Assembly: GCF_900458815.1 (NCBI RefSeq)
Contig: NZ_UHDZ01000001.1
Span: 1,798,001-1,862,000 of the forward strand
Length of the DNA stretch: 64,000 nucleotides
From: Staphylococcus saccharolyticus
GTDB lineage: Bacteria > Bacillota > Bacilli > Staphylococcales > Staphylococcaceae
Reading direction: 5' to 3'
In this document: positions 63,947 to 64,000 of the stretch, one piece after another
How the letters are laid out: each line of letters starts with the position of its first letter
Numbering within the stretch: position 1 is the stretch's first letter
Program-made: the position numbers and the translations under genes
The notes under the pieces: generated by a model
Seen by the model: the letters and a program-made list of their open reading frames with translations, nothing else
Told to the model about the DNA's origin: nothing
Database searches by the model: none

Positions 63947-64000
63947 ATTATAATTGACGTTCTTATGAATTTCAAATTTTTGGCTTAAGCATGATACACT

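Overview
The window looks like core chromosome of a coagulase-negative Staphylococcus. The DNA is AT-rich and the proteins are staphylococcal throughout (AddAB, SpsB, Mnh1A-G, DltXABCD, SufCDSUB, GlpQ, GudB). The gene order is the one I recall from the addAB-to-suf region of S. aureus, read in reverse. The MnhA and GlpQ sequences look closer to the S. epidermidis group than to S. aureus, but I cannot fix the species from sequence alone. There is no rRNA, tRNA, CRISPR array, prophage, insertion sequence or integrase.

Layout. 1-6.6 kb: addA (5' part only) and addB for recombinational repair, the type I signal peptidase pair spsB/spsA, and a TVP38/TMEM64 membrane protein. 6.9-16.5 kb: pgi, argGH, the secreted phosphodiesterase glpQ, gudB, a broken rocD and an old-yellow-enzyme homologue. 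16.8-24.5 kb: an S1-domain protein, a cyclophilin, a broken kapB-like gene and the seven-gene Mnh Na+/H+ antiporter operon. 25-34.2 kb: a broken FAD oxidoreductase, a thioesterase, a NhaC-family transporter, a leucyl aminopeptidase, ndh, and a redox/Fe-S group (IscA-like, YuzB, broken YutJ-like NDH-2, YuzD, Nfu). 34.3-38.7 kb: dltXABCD for D-alanylation of teichoic acids. 39-46.5 kb: a housekeeping block matching the Bacillus yut/yun region (2-hydroxyacid dehydrogenase, NagD-like HAD, HepT-fold YutE, DUF3055, YutD, LipA, YunD, YunE, YunF). 46.6-50.5 kb: a decaying stretch with a broken nitronate monooxygenase, a broken CNNM/CorC Mg2+ exporter and remnants of small membrane and lipoprotein genes. 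50.6-57.4 kb: sufCDSUB and a broken DUF368 (PopT-type) gene. 57.4-64 kb: csbD, metNPQ behind a SAM-I riboswitch (with metP broken), a yusE/yusF-like pair, gcvH, a Spx/ArsC-like protein, a thioredoxin-like protein and a nitroreductase.

The genes fall into connected themes. One is arginine/glutamate metabolism (argGH, rocD, gudB). A second is Fe-S and lipoyl biogenesis (Suf, Nfu, IscA-like, LipA, GcvH). A third is envelope charge and export (Dlt, SpsB, GlpQ, PopT). The fourth is ion and energy homeostasis (Mnh, Ndh, NhaC-like).

The most striking feature is the number of broken genes: in-frame stops or small frameshifts in spsA, rocD, kapB-like, the FAD oxidoreductase, yutJ-like, nitronate monooxygenase, the CNNM exporter, a DUF4064-like gene, popT-like and metP. 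Large or essential genes are clean. This could be genuine genome decay or a base-calling problem, and read-level data are needed to tell. I found no convincing undescribed multi-gene system. The best leads are two structured intergenic repeat elements, a possible two-state leader in front of glpQ, and remnants of unrecognised small genes.
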